A stretch of DNA of 25,056 nucleotides from Ruminococcaceae bacterium UBA6845 (GCA_002449395.1 DKDP01000026.1:1-25056); one strand, 5' to 3'. Counted from the stretch's first letter, positions 5,518 through 14,912 are shown. Translations and numbers: made by a program. The notes: generated by a model from the sequence alone, not told the origin.

Positions 5518-6444
5518 GTGAATGATCTTAAGGTTACAAAAGAAATAATCAACAGCATATATGATAACGCAGGCTTCAAGGCTGAGGTTGCCGAGTTTAT
5601 AAATTCGCTTATTGACGAGGAGTTCCTGAAGGACGAGCCGAACTGTGATTTTATAGATGAATGTATCAACACACTCGACGAACTTGAGAATGAAAACTTT
5701 GCAAAGGTCATTCCGTTTGTTAAAAAGCACGCAAATAAATCCGTAAGACAGCGGCTGATTTCAATAGCGGCGGCTTGTGCAATATTGGCGGCGATCAGCT
5801 TCGGCGCAGTTGCGGTCAGCCATACGATAGAGCAAAAAAGAGAGGCAAAAACAACAACGTTACCTGCCGCAACGCAGGCGACAACCGCAGAGAGAACAAC
5901 GACCGAGGCGGTAACAACAACGTCGGCGGCGCCGACAACCCGGGCGGCAGTCCCGACGGAGCTCAGGCTCGGATTCACCGACAAATTCAAGGATGAATAC
6001 TTCATCGGAGAAGCATTTGATACATCGGGCATAACGGCTGCGGTTATTTACTCGGACGGCTCGGAAAAGACGATCCCGCTTGACGACTGCAAGGTCACAA
6101 CAGACGGCGGTTTCGGCACAACGGAGCGTTACGAGACGGTAACGGTCAGCTACGGCGGTTTTTCAAAGACGTTCAAGGTCAGGGTGCTTCGCAAAAAGGA
6201 AACCAAGGTGCTCAATTCCGTCTATGCCACATTCCCGCAGGGCTATGATTTCACTGCGGAGGACGTTGACAATGCCGATCTGAGCGGTATGAAGGTGTTT
6301 GCTGTTTACAGCGATAAATCGGAAAAAGAGCTTTCGGCTGAAGAATACAGAATTGAAAAAGAAAGAATTGATAAAAGAACCGTACTCTATACAATCTCAT
6401 ACGAGGGTTGCAGTACAGGCTTCGGCATCAGAGAAAGGCGGTAA
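5518..6444 (+). CDS. Probable membrane anti-sigma factor with extracellular Ig-like (Big_3-type) domains
   Basis: This 308-residue protein starts at GTG 5518, 16 bp after the sigma gene, with GGGGTGA upstream. Order of parts: an acidic cytoplasmic domain (1-79); one transmembrane helix (about 80-101, rich in Ala/Ile); a Thr/Ala-rich extracellular linker (about 111-146); then two Ig-like modules. The first (about 147-225) has the pattern FDTSGITAAVIYSDGSEK...VTVSYGGFSKTFKVRV typical of Big_3 domains; the second (230-307) is more divergent. Position and topology match an anti-sigma factor whose outside domains sense a ligand or the wall. The cytoplasmic domain shows no HCC zinc motif, so anti-sigma activity is inferred from context. 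Confidence 0.7.
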   Translation: MNDLKVTKEIINSIYDNAGFKAEVAEFINSLIDEEFLKDEPNCDFIDECINTLDELENENFAKVIPFVKKHANKSVRQRLISIAAACAILAAISFGAVAVSHTIEQKREAKTTTLPAATQATTAERTTTEAVTTTSAAPTTRAAVPTELRLGFTDKFKDEYFIGEAFDTSGITAAVIYSDGSEKTIPLDDCKVTTDGGFGTTERYETVTVSYGGFSKTFKVRVLRKKETKVLNSVYATFPQGYDFTAEDVDNADLSGMKVFAVYSDKSEKELSAEEYRIEKERIDKRTVLYTISYEGCSTGFGIRERR

Positions 6445-6447
6445 AAT

Positions 6448-8883
6448 ATGAATACTGTAAAGAAAACATTATCGGTTATTCTCGGCATCGCTTTGCTCAT
6501 TGTCTGCCTGCCCGACTGTGTCGGAATGTTTGCCAAAGCCTCGGTTTCGGGTGATTTTAAGTATGAGGTTTACTATAAAGAGTGGGCGATGATTACGGGA
6601 TATACGGGCAGTGACAGGGCAGTCACCATTCCCGAAACAATTTGCGGCAAGCCGGTCAGAGGAATCGGCAAAGCCTCGTTCAAGGGAAGTGAGATTGAAG
6701 AAGTAACGCTTCCGTCAACTGCAAAGTGCATCTATGCGGATGCGTTCAATGACTGCAAAAATCTCAGAAAAATCAATTTTAATGAGGGCTTGCAGACAAT
6801 TTACAATTCATTCCGCAACACTAAGCTAACCTCCGTGACGTTTCCGAAAAGTCTGAAAACCTTGGGCGGTGCGGCGTTCAGCGGAAACGATAGCCTCGAA
6901 AGAATTATCTTTGACGGAACCTATTCAAAGAAGTTAAGCGTCACATCGGTTTTTAAGGACGGCTTTGGATGCAAAACGGCGGAGATCACGGTCAATTGTA
7001 TGCCGTCGGTTGAGATGGATTTGCTCTTTTCAAACAACAATTATACCATGACCGAAAATGACGGTATATACACCTACAAGTTCAATGATCTGCCCGAAAG
7101 AGAAATAAAGACGAGCGGTAACTACAAATATTCTCTTGATGAAAACGGCAATGCTGTCATCGAAAAATATCTTAACGTGAACAGCATAAACATAAAGGTT
7201 CCCGAATTTATTGACGGACACAGGGTTACGGAAATCGGAGACTACGCCTTCTGCTCCTTTGTCTCTGACGGAGAATATTGGAATGACGTCGTTCAGCAGT
7301 CGGACAGCTATTCTTTCGTGAATGTAACGCTGCCCGATACGGTCGAAGTGATAGGAAAATATGCCTTTGCATTTAACAATCGGTTGGCGCAGATAAAACT
7401 CCCCGAAAATGTGAAGAAAATCGGATATTGTGCATTCGCCGAGTGCGGAAGTCTGAAATCCGTTGAAATTCCGCAGAGTCTTTCGGTTATTTCCGACTAT
7501 ATCTTTGCCGGATGTAACCTTGAACAGATATCGCTTCACGACGGAGTAAAATCAATTTGTCAGAATGCATTCGACTTTTCAAACATAGATTCATCGGAAT
7601 TTACACTCCCCGACAGCATTGAATTTATCGGTGAAAATGCGTTCGGCAACAATAATTTTACAAAGATTTCATTGCCTGAGAACACCAAGGAACTGGATTC
7701 GGCGTTTTGCAACTCAGTGTCGCTTGAAAGCGTTGATTTTAACGAAAACATCGAATCAATAAACGGAGCGTTCGAGGGATGCACCAATCTGAAATCCGTT
7801 GATTTGCCCGAAAGTCTCAGCGAATTGGGCGCCGACACATTTACCGACTGCGTTTCACTTGAGCGTGTGCATATCTCTTCAAATGTTTATTGCATTGGAG
7901 AAAACGCATTCTCGGGCTGTGGAGCAATAACCGAATTTGAATGGGACGCCCCGGTGAGAAATATTGAGAAAAACGCATTCAAGGGGTGCTCAATCAGCAG
8001 CTTCGACTTCTCCGACACGGACTGCGTGCCGAACGGAGCATTTCAGAACAGCGGAATCACAAGTGCAAAAATCGGAGAAAACAGGGAAAGTTTTGAATAT
8101 AAGCAGACCGTTGGCAATTATGGATTCTTCGGCTGTGAAAGCCTGACTAAGGTTGCCGTCGGCGGAAACGTTAACGAGATTTCTACAAAGGCATTTGCAA
8201 ATTGTCCGAATCTCGAAACCGTTGTGATAGCCGACAGCGTCGAAGAAATTTCGCCCGACGCCTTTGAAAACAGCGGCAATGTCACGATCGTTTGCACGGA
8301 AAATTCATATGCTCAGACATTTGCGGAGAATAACGGTATCAGAGTGACAACGTTTGTGATCGCACCGATTCCGAATCAGATCTATACGGGCAAACAGCTC
8401 AGACCCGATCTCGAAGTCTCCGTATCGTCCGAAAAGCTGAAAAACGTTATTGATTATTCTGTTTCCTATTCAAATAATGTTAACGTCGGAACGGCGAAAG
8501 CGGTGATTTCGGGCAGGGGAGATTACAGTATGCTTATCAGCAAGGCTGAATTTGCCGTTGTTGCACGGAATATTGCGGACGTTTCGGTAAGGCATATTCC
8601 GACCCAGGAGTACAGCGGTACAAAATGCTGCCCGAAGCTGACCGTTGTGTATAACGGCAGGGGACTGGTTGAGGATAAGGACTATACTGTGACCTACACC
8701 AACGATTTATCTCAAATGAAAGGAGTTGCAAAGATAAAGGGAATAGGAAATTTTTACGGCACGGTTGAGGAAGAATTTAAGATTAAAGAGGCGGAGGAGG
8801 TTCCTGTTGCAAACCGTATTCTGAATGCAATATGGAATTTCTGGAAAGAGCTCTTTCAAAAATTTATAAACATTTTCAGGTAA
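6448..8883 (+). CDS. Secreted BspA-like leucine-rich repeat surface protein
   Basis: The 811-residue product begins with a signal peptide (about 1-32, MNTVKK then a hydrophobic core). Residues about 40-630 consist of BspA/LRR_5 repeats of roughly 23 residues with the pattern LPDTVEVIGKYAFAFNNRL or LPENVKKIGYCAFAECGSL. Residues about 640-790 hold two Ig-like modules of the type YTGKQLRPDLEVS...YSNNVNVGTAKAVISG and YSGTKCCPKLTVVYNGRG. The protein ends in a short aromatic, basic amphipathic helix (WNFWKELFQKFINIFR). BspA-like proteins mediate adhesion or binding to host and plant polymers. There is no LPXTG motif, so attachment may use the C-terminal helix. It lies 3 bp after the anti-sigma gene, in the same operon. 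Ligand unknown. Confidence 0.88.
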   Translation: MNTVKKTLSVILGIALLIVCLPDCVGMFAKASVSGDFKYEVYYKEWAMITGYTGSDRAVTIPETICGKPVRGIGKASFKGSEIEEVTLPSTAKCIYADAFNDCKNLRKINFNEGLQTIYNSFRNTKLTSVTFPKSLKTLGGAAFSGNDSLERIIFDGTYSKKLSVTSVFKDGFGCKTAEITVNCMPSVEMDLLFSNNNYTMTENDGIYTYKFNDLPEREIKTSGNYKYSLDENGNAVIEKYLNVNSINIKVPEFIDGHRVTEIGDYAFCSFVSDGEYWNDVVQQSDSYSFVNVTLPDTVEVIGKYAFAFNNRLAQIKLPENVKKIGYCAFAECGSLKSVEIPQSLSVISDYIFAGCNLEQISLHDGVKSICQNAFDFSNIDSSEFTLPDSIEFIGENAFGNNNFTKISLPENTKELDSAFCNSVSLESVDFNENIESINGAFEGCTNLKSVDLPESLSELGADTFTDCVSLERVHISSNVYCIGENAFSGCGAITEFEWDAPVRNIEKNAFKGCSISSFDFSDTDCVPNGAFQNSGITSAKIGENRESFEYKQTVGNYGFFGCESLTKVAVGGNVNEISTKAFANCPNLETVVIADSVEEISPDAFENSGNVTIVCTENSYAQTFAENNGIRVTTFVIAPIPNQIYTGKQLRPDLEVSVSSEKLKNVIDYSVSYSNNVNVGTAKAVISGRGDYSMLISKAEFAVVARNIADVSVRHIPTQEYSGTKCCPKLTVVYNGRGLVEDKDYTVTYTNDLSQMKGVAKIKGIGNFYGTVEEEFKIKEAEEVPVANRILNAIWNFWKELFQKFINIFR

Positions 8884-8898
8884 GTAAGGAGGATAATT

Positions 8899-11241
8899 AT
8901 GAAAAAATTCAGCAGATTGATTTCAATTTTAACGGCGGTACTGATTCTGATTTCATCAATCACGGTAACGGCTTTCGCCGCCGAGGCTATCACCGAAACA
9001 ACGGTAATAAAAAGCGGCAGAACCTATGAAATAGGCTCATACAGGGATCTTGAAACACTCTCGGTATTGGTAAACGAAAATGCATATAACTGTGCAGGTG
9101 CAACATTCGTCCTGACAAATGATATCGAGATTAACACTGCGGACTCGGAGTCCAAGGTTCTGTTTATGTCCTTTCCCGATTTTCGTGGTACGTTCAACGG
9201 CAACGGACATTCGATCAAGGGCTTATATATAAAGGGCTGCGGATTGTTTGAAAGCCTCACAAACGCAACGGTAACAAACCTTAAACTTGTTGACGCCTAC
9301 ATAACTATGGAGGACGAAAGCTCATATCCCGTCGGCGGCATTGCAGGTCAGATCAACAAATCGACAATCAGCTTCTGTACATTCAAGGGAACGGTAATCA
9401 ACGGCGGAGATTACACAGGCGGAATTGCCGGAAGAGTTTTAAGCGGATCGAAAATCTCGAACTGTAAAAATCACGGAGTTATCTTCGGCAAAAATTATGT
9501 CGGCGGAATTGCCGGACTTGCCGACGTGAAGACAACGGTTGAAAGATGCTTTAATTACGGTGCAACATACGGCACCGGAGCCGATAAAAAGGGTACGCTG
9601 AATTTTGAACGTCCGACACGTGACATTCAGACCGGAAAATGCGGTTATTCCGTAAATTATGTTCTTTACATTAAAACGGGGCTTCTCGTCCTCAGCGGAA
9701 CGGGAGGGACAAAGGACTATATTACCGGAGTTTCCTCAAGCGTCTTTGCAGAAAACGAACAGATTAAATATGTTATTGTAGAAGAGGGAATAACAACCAT
9801 AGGAGATTTTTTATTCGAAAGTTGTAAAAATCTTGAGTATATTTTATTGCCCGAAAGCATCACATCAATCGGTATGGGAGCTTTTATAGAATGTAATTCT
9901 TTGAGAGAAATGAAAATTTCCGATAAAATTACATCAATCGGAGAGGGAAATCCGGCAACCGTTGCGATGTTCGGATTTAGCTTCTCCCCATTCGGCGGAT
10001 GTAATCAGATGATGAGCTTCGATGTTGATAAAAGCAATCCGAATTATTCAATAGGCGAAAACGGAGAGCTTTATAATAAGGATAAAACCAAGCTCGTAGC
10101 ATATCCATCCGGCAATGTGTCCAAATCTTTTGTCATTCCGAATACCGTTACGGAAATTTTGATGGGTGCAATTTACGGAAATACCTATCTTGAAGAAATA
10201 TACATTCCGAAATCAGTAAAAAAGGCCGGATGGATGTCCATAATGGGCTGTTACGGTTTGAAAGATATATATTATGATTCAACGGAAGAAAACTGGAGGA
10301 AATTAAACACTTCGGATAAAGCCTTTGTCGGAATCTTTTATTTACCTAAAACCGCAACGGTTCACTGCACGGTCTGTGAACACGAAAAAACGGAAAAAGG
10401 AGAGACGGTTGAACCTACGTGCAGATATGAGGGCTACACGGTTTATAAATGTGTTGAATGCGGACACAAATTCCATTCGGATTATGTAAATGCGCTGCCA
10501 CATAAATTTGTCTATGACGAAAGTCTCACGGCAAGCACCGCTCACGAAGAGGGCGAGATTATGGAAAGATGCGAGACCTGCAATGTTCTCAGAAAGGTAA
10601 AAACCGAAAAGATGCTGGCGGGCTACAATACGGACGCCGAGTATATTTCGGGATTTAATGCAGGAACCTCGGTCGATTCTTTTAACAGCGAGCTTTCAAC
10701 CGCCGGTTTTGCATCATTTGAAATAAATTCAACCGATGATGCCCTTATCGGAACATCGTCCAATGTTACCTTTACATACGATGACGGCAATGTCGAAAGC
10801 TATGAGGTAATTCTTTTCGGTGACGTGAACGGCGACGGTTGGTATGACGGACAGGATGCGGTAACGGTTAATATGATCGCAAACGGAATGCTGACCCGTG
10901 AACAGGTCGGTGACGCCGCATACAAAGCCGCCGACTGTAACCACGACGGAGTTATTGATGAAAAGGATGTTGAGATACTGAACCGTGCGGGAGTTTTACT
11001 GGCAAGCATTGACCAGAATAAGAGTAACGAGGAGCTTGTCGAAACCTCCGCCGCATACGGCGAGTACCTTTGCCTGATTGACCAGAACGAGATTCCGTCG
11101 GAAGAGCCGTCGGATGAACCGATTGAAAATCCGATCGAAGAACCGACGAATCCCGCCGAAGAATCAAACCTTTGGAATATCGTAATCACCTTCATAACAA
11201 ATATAGTCAAATATGTGCTCAGCGTAATTAAGCTGTGGTAA
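8899..11241 (+). CDS. Secreted GLUG/LRR protein with a type I dockerin module
   Basis: This 780-residue protein has a signal peptide (about 1-28, ending VTAFA). A GLUG-like region (about 145-235) carries repeated GGIAG motifs (VGGIAGQ, TGGIAGR, VGGIAGL). BspA-type LRR_5 repeats occupy about 275-490. A cysteine-paired region follows (about 490-610: CTVCEHEK, CVECGHKF, CETCNV). A dockerin-like module (about 640-701) has two calcium loops, DVNGDGWYDGQD and DCNHDGVIDEKD. The end is a Glu/Pro-rich linker and a hydrophobic tail with two tryptophans. The dockerin would dock to a cohesin scaffold; none is seen in the window. AAGGAGG precedes ATG 8899. It is the last gene of the sigma/anti-sigma operon. 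The substrate is unknown, and no catalytic domain is visible. Confidence 0.87.
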   Translation: MKKFSRLISILTAVLILISSITVTAFAAEAITETTVIKSGRTYEIGSYRDLETLSVLVNENAYNCAGATFVLTNDIEINTADSESKVLFMSFPDFRGTFNGNGHSIKGLYIKGCGLFESLTNATVTNLKLVDAYITMEDESSYPVGGIAGQINKSTISFCTFKGTVINGGDYTGGIAGRVLSGSKISNCKNHGVIFGKNYVGGIAGLADVKTTVERCFNYGATYGTGADKKGTLNFERPTRDIQTGKCGYSVNYVLYIKTGLLVLSGTGGTKDYITGVSSSVFAENEQIKYVIVEEGITTIGDFLFESCKNLEYILLPESITSIGMGAFIECNSLREMKISDKITSIGEGNPATVAMFGFSFSPFGGCNQMMSFDVDKSNPNYSIGENGELYNKDKTKLVAYPSGNVSKSFVIPNTVTEILMGAIYGNTYLEEIYIPKSVKKAGWMSIMGCYGLKDIYYDSTEENWRKLNTSDKAFVGIFYLPKTATVHCTVCEHEKTEKGETVEPTCRYEGYTVYKCVECGHKFHSDYVNALPHKFVYDESLTASTAHEEGEIMERCETCNVLRKVKTEKMLAGYNTDAEYISGFNAGTSVDSFNSELSTAGFASFEINSTDDALIGTSSNVTFTYDDGNVESYEVILFGDVNGDGWYDGQDAVTVNMIANGMLTREQVGDAAYKAADCNHDGVIDEKDVEILNRAGVLLASIDQNKSNEELVETSAAYGEYLCLIDQNEIPSEEPSDEPIENPIEEPTNPAEESNLWNIVITFITNIVKYVLSVIKLW

Positions 11242-11352
11242 TAAGCAAAAATCAACATAGCATAATGCCTTACGAAGTTCTATGACAGCAAAACCTCGAA
11301 TCCGATAGGCGTTCATTATAGATAATATCCTCGGCTGAGGAGATAAAAATAG

Positions 11353-11379
11353 AGAGCAGGTCACCAGACCTGCTCTTTT
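11353..11379. terminator. Bidirectional intrinsic terminator
   Basis: AGAGCAGGTC (11353-11362) pairs perfectly with GACCTGCTCT (11367-11376) around ACCA. TTT follows on the plus strand and CTATTTTT on the minus strand. It can end the surface-protein operon from the left and the tRNA-Ser transcript from the right. Confidence 0.85.
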
Positions 11380-11382
11380 CTT

Positions 11383-11469
11383 TGGCGGAGAGTTAGGGAT
11401 TCGAACCCTAGGTACATTACGTACACAGCATTTCGAGTGCTGCACCTTCGACCACTCGGACAACTCTCC
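11383..11469 (-). tRNA. tRNA-Ser (anticodon CGA)
   Basis: Read on the minus strand, the 87-nt sequence starts GGAGAGT and closes with ACTCTCC, forming a 7-bp acceptor stem, then discriminator G and an encoded CCA. The anticodon stem-loop is CAGCA-CTCGAAA-TGCTG, giving anticodon CGA for UCG. The long variable arm (GTAC-GTAAT-GTAC) is the class II signature of serine tRNA, and GGTTCGAATCC gives the T loop. A consensus promoter lies upstream at 11514-11542 and a terminator follows. Confidence 0.96.
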
Positions 11470-11513
11470 GAATATTGACTTGTTGTGTGAGAAACTCTCA
11501 CATCACGACGGAT

Positions 11514-11542
11514 ATTATATCAAATAATCCGCCGCTTGTCAA
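11514..11542 (-). promoter_or_regulatory. Consensus promoter for tRNA-Ser
   Basis: On the minus strand, TTGACA (11537-11542) and TATAAT (11514-11519) are separated by 17 bp, about 45 bp before the tRNA. A small perfect hairpin, TGTGAGA/TCTCACA, lies at 11486-11502 in the 5' leader between promoter and tRNA and may be a processing feature. Confidence 0.85.
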
Positions 11543-11576
11543 TAAAAATCATTGTCAAAGAGTTAACTTTTTTCAC

Positions 11577-12326
11577 TTACACGTTTCCGATGTAACAGCG
11601 TGTTATATACGGATACGGAACAACGGCGTTTTCACTGTATTTTTCGAAGAGCTCCCGAAGCTCATTTACATACGGGTCATAGTTTTCGTCGCCCTGTCTC
11701 GGAGCATACGATGACGAAAGGCATCTTGAAATAAATGCGTCTTTGTCATAGATAAGATCATTTCTGAAATTAATTACCTCAAAATCCCCGTCGAAAAAGT
11801 CAGCGAAGGAATCTTTGCCGAAATCAATTCCGTTTGACGATCCCTTGAAATCGGGACAGAATTTGCGGTTAATTTCATAGTTTTCCCTGATCAGGTTGCT
11901 GTCGGTGTCACGGTCGTTCCAGACAAGGAGCACCTTGCCATTTTCCCTTAGAATCCTGCGGCATTCGGCTTTGAATGTCTTTCGGTTAAACCAATGAAAC
12001 GCCTGCGCAACCGAAATAAAATCGACGCTTTTATCAGGCAGTGTCGTATCTTCTGCACTGCCGTTCACGGAAACAATATTGCCGCAGGCCGCAAAGTTCT
12101 TTTCTGCGATAAGGCGCATATCGTCGTTCGGCTCGATTGCAAAGACTTTTTCGGAATATCTGCCGATTTGCTGTGTGAATTTGCCCGTTCCCGAGCCGAT
12201 ATCCGCAATAACGGTATCCTTGCCGACATAACCATTTTCGGTCAAATAATCGAACAATTTATCAGGATAACCCGGCCGTGCCTTTGAATAAATTTTTCCT
12301 TTATTATCAAATTTATGCTCGTTCAT
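11577..12326 (-). CDS. Class I SAM-dependent methyltransferase, substrate unknown
   Basis: The 249-residue protein has methyltransferase motif I ADIGSGTGKFTQQIG near residues 41-55. The acidic SAM ribose site follows in VFAIEPNDDM, then GSAEDTTLPDKSVDFISVAQ and the post-II motif AFHWFNRK. This pattern fits the Methyltransf_11/25 group, whose members methylate small molecules or other substrates; the substrate cannot be read from the sequence. Its ATG overlaps the mtaB stop by 4 bp (ATGA), with AGGTGAGG as ribosome binding site, so it is translationally coupled to mtaB. That suggests co-expression but does not prove a role in tRNA modification. Confidence 0.82.
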   Translation of the reverse strand: MNEHKFDNKGKIYSKARPGYPDKLFDYLTENGYVGKDTVIADIGSGTGKFTQQIGRYSEKVFAIEPNDDMRLIAEKNFAACGNIVSVNGSAEDTTLPDKSVDFISVAQAFHWFNRKTFKAECRRILRENGKVLLVWNDRDTDSNLIRENYEINRKFCPDFKGSSNGIDFGKDSFADFFDGDFEVINFRNDLIYDKDAFISRCLSSSYAPRQGDENYDPYVNELRELFEKYSENAVVPYPYITRCYIGNV

Positions 12327-13603
12327 ATTTCCTCACCTACACAGAAATCGCCGTCAACGGCGGTTATTTTTACAGCGGAAATAACTCCGCAGAGGATCTC
12401 TTCTTTTACCTTGACAGGAGTGTAGTTTTTTGTGTAGCCCTCAACAAAGCCGTCAGAATGTCTTGTTTCAAAGAGAACGTCGACGGTTTTGCCGATCTGC
12501 GACTTCAAAAAGCTCTGTCTTACCTCCTCGGTCTTTTCAATCATAATATGACTGCGTTTTTCCTTGACTGATTTTTCAATCTGAGGCATTTTTGCCGCCC
12601 TTGTGCCCTCACGGGGAGAGTACGGAAAAACGTGTACCTTTTCAAATCCGATCATCTGAGCGAAGCGCACATTTTCGGCAAAATCCTCTTCACTTTCGGT
12701 CGGAAAACCGACCATAATATCAGTGGTAATAGTTGCGTCGCTGAAATTCTTACGCAATTTTTCACAGAGCTCGGCATATTCCGCCGCAGTATAATGACGA
12801 TTCATTGCCTTAAGCGTATTGTCGCATCCGCTTTGGAGTGAGATGTGGAACTGCGGACAGAATTTTTCAATTTTCGCAAGGCGTGCGATAACCTCATCGG
12901 TTATGTGATCGGGTTCAAGTGAGCCGAGCCTGATACGTTGAAAATTCATACCTGCCGCAAGCTCAACCGCATCGCAGATGCTAAGCCCGATATCGGTGCC
13001 GTATGCCGAAAGATTGATTCCGACGAGGACTACCTCTGCATAGCCAGCCTCACTGAGCTGTTCAAGCTCTTCTCTCAACTCGTCAATCGGCTTGGAGCGC
13101 ACACGGCCCCTCGAATAGGGGATAATGCAGTATGAACAGAAGCGGTTGCATCCGTCCTCAATTTTAACAATCGCTCTTGTCCTGCGATCAAATCCCGATA
13201 TGACGTTACCCGTGAATTTGTCGCCCGTTTGGTGATCCTCGATGTCGATTATTCGCTGACCGCAGCCGAAATACTGCTTGATAAGGTCAAGCAATTTATA
13301 GTTATTCTTGTTGCCGAGCACAATATCCGCCTGCTCGAGCTTTTCGGCATCCTGAGGAAAAGCCTGCGGCATACAGCCTGTGAGAACGACAATGCTTTCG
13401 GGATGGTTGCGTTTGAACTTTCTTACCGCCTGTCTTGTCTTGCGGTCGCTTTCCGCAGTAACGGTGCAGGAGTTGATAACATATACGTCAGAATCCTCAT
13501 CGGGAGCGACAACCTCAAAACCGTTTGCCGCCATCTTCTCCGACATTGCCTGGGATTCATATTGATTGACCTTACAGCCCAGGGTGTAGAATGCAATTTT
13601 CAT
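12323..13603 (-). CDS. mtaB: tRNA t6A37 methylthiotransferase MtaB
   Basis: MtaB is a radical-SAM enzyme that converts t6A37 to ms2t6A37 in ANN-decoding tRNAs. The 426-residue product has the N-terminal methylthiotransferase domain starting MKIAFYTLGCKVNQYES, with the auxiliary-cluster cysteines C10, C46 and C77. The radical-SAM triad is C152-x3-C156-x2-C159 in GCNRFCSYC. A TRAM-like RNA-binding domain follows the core (about 365-426). GCKVNQ with this spacing favours MtaB over MiaB and RimO. The gene heads a two-gene minus-strand operon with its own promoter at 13637-13665; GGAG precedes the ATG. Confidence 0.92.
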   Translation of the reverse strand: MKIAFYTLGCKVNQYESQAMSEKMAANGFEVVAPDEDSDVYVINSCTVTAESDRKTRQAVRKFKRNHPESIVVLTGCMPQAFPQDAEKLEQADIVLGNKNNYKLLDLIKQYFGCGQRIIDIEDHQTGDKFTGNVISGFDRRTRAIVKIEDGCNRFCSYCIIPYSRGRVRSKPIDELREELEQLSEAGYAEVVLVGINLSAYGTDIGLSICDAVELAAGMNFQRIRLGSLEPDHITDEVIARLAKIEKFCPQFHISLQSGCDNTLKAMNRHYTAAEYAELCEKLRKNFSDATITTDIMVGFPTESEEDFAENVRFAQMIGFEKVHVFPYSPREGTRAAKMPQIEKSVKEKRSHIMIEKTEEVRQSFLKSQIGKTVDVLFETRHSDGFVEGYTKNYTPVKVKEEILCGVISAVKITAVDGDFCVGEEI

Positions 13604-13636
13604 ATCATCAGCTCCGTTTAATCAACTTGAAATACA

Positions 13637-13665
13637 ATTATAAAGCAAAACACCGTATTGTGCAA
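13637..13665 (-). promoter_or_regulatory. Promoter of mtaB
   Basis: On the minus strand, TTGCAC (13660-13665) and TATAAT (13637-13642) have a 17-bp spacer and lie 33 bp before the mtaB ATG. The 124-bp gap is shared with the divergent carboxypeptidase gene, whose own promoter I could not place. Confidence 0.7.
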
Positions 13666-13727
13666 GTTTTATTTAAGACTTTGAGGGCATATATTTATTA
13701 TGTATGACAGTGAAACGGAGGCTTATT

Positions 13728-14906
13728 ATGAAAAGGTTAACTGCAATTGCGACAAGTTTTTTAATTATTTTCGGTATGCTCGGTGTATTTGCCTCGGCGG
13801 AAAATGAGTCGATGATGCCGATTGACGTCAAGGCAAAATCGGCTGTCCTTATGGATCAGACCACCGGCAGGGTGCTTATGAAAATGAACGAAAACGAAAA
13901 GCTCTATCCTGCGTCGGTGACAAAAATTATGTCAATGCTCCTTGTTGCCGAGGCGATTGACTCCAATACAATACGCCTGACGGATGAGGTGACGGCAAGC
14001 ACAAATGCGTCTAAAAAGGGCGGTTCTCAGATATGGCTCAAAGAGGGCGAGACCATGACTGTTGACGAACTGCTCAAGGCCACTGCGGTATACAGCGCAA
14101 ACGATGCCTGCACTGCACTCGGTGAGTATATCGCAGGCAGTGACGAGGGATTTGTTATGATGATGAATGAGCGTGCAGGCGAGCTTGGAATGAAAAATAC
14201 GCATTTTGACAACTGCACGGGTCTTGACGATACGTCGCAAACTCATCTCACTACGGCATATGATATTGCGCTTATGTCAAGGGAGCTGATGAAGCACCAA
14301 TTTATTCAGCAGTACACGAAAATTTGGATGGACTCGCTCAGAGACGGTAAGACCGAGCTTGTGAACACGAACAAGCTGATCCGATTTTACGAGGGCGCAA
14401 CGGGTTTGAAAACAGGCACGACCTCAAAAGCGGGCTGCTGTATTTCCGCAACGGCAACGAGAGACGGAACAAGTCTTATAGCCGTGGTGATGGGTGCGGA
14501 CAACAGCAAGGACAGATTCGAGGGTGCCAAAGCGATGCTTAACTGGGGATTTGCAAACTATGAAACGGTTACTCCGCAGATTGACAAATCGCTGATAACA
14601 GATGTAAATATAATTATGGGCGAGGAGAGAACGCTCACACCGCAGATATCGGGCGATTCAAAATTCCTTATCCCGAAGGGCAAGGCAAAGAACCTGACGC
14701 AGGAAATTGACCTTGCCGCCGCAGTAGAGGCGCCCGTTGAATCCAATCAGACACTCGGAACGGTGACGGTTAAGCTGGACGGACAGAAACTCGGCGAATA
14801 CAAGCTGACTGCGCCGCATTATGTCGAAAGGCTCAGCTTTAAAACTGTGTTTGTCCGCCTGATATGCTCGGTTTGCAAGCCGAAACAGACCGTTAGTGTG
14901 AACTGA
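13728..14906 (+). CDS. D-alanyl-D-alanine carboxypeptidase (DacF/PBP5-like, peptidase S11)
   Basis: The enzyme trims the terminal D-Ala from peptidoglycan pentapeptides outside the membrane. The product from ATG 13728 is 392 residues; ACGGAGG lies 6 bp upstream, whereas the earlier ATG at 13704 has no site. It has a signal peptide (about 1-24), the SxxK active site S63-V-T-K66, SAN at 123-125 and KTG at 228-230, in that order, followed by a PBP5-type C-terminal beta domain (about 280-370). The last ~25 residues (SFKTVFVRLICSVCKPK) may be a weak membrane-association tail. It lies between divergent mtaB and pgi and appears to be a single gene. Confidence 0.92.
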   Translation: MKRLTAIATSFLIIFGMLGVFASAENESMMPIDVKAKSAVLMDQTTGRVLMKMNENEKLYPASVTKIMSMLLVAEAIDSNTIRLTDEVTASTNASKKGGSQIWLKEGETMTVDELLKATAVYSANDACTALGEYIAGSDEGFVMMMNERAGELGMKNTHFDNCTGLDDTSQTHLTTAYDIALMSRELMKHQFIQQYTKIWMDSLRDGKTELVNTNKLIRFYEGATGLKTGTTSKAGCCISATATRDGTSLIAVVMGADNSKDRFEGAKAMLNWGFANYETVTPQIDKSLITDVNIIMGEERTLTPQISGDSKFLIPKGKAKNLTQEIDLAAAVEAPVESNQTLGTVTVKLDGQKLGEYKLTAPHYVERLSFKTVFVRLICSVCKPKQTVSVN

Positions 14907-14912
14907 CTGTGT

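Noticed and set aside
11164..11463. 99-codon minus-strand frame over the tRNA-Ser
   Set aside because: It is an accidental frame through the tRNA gene, its terminator and the end of the dockerin gene.
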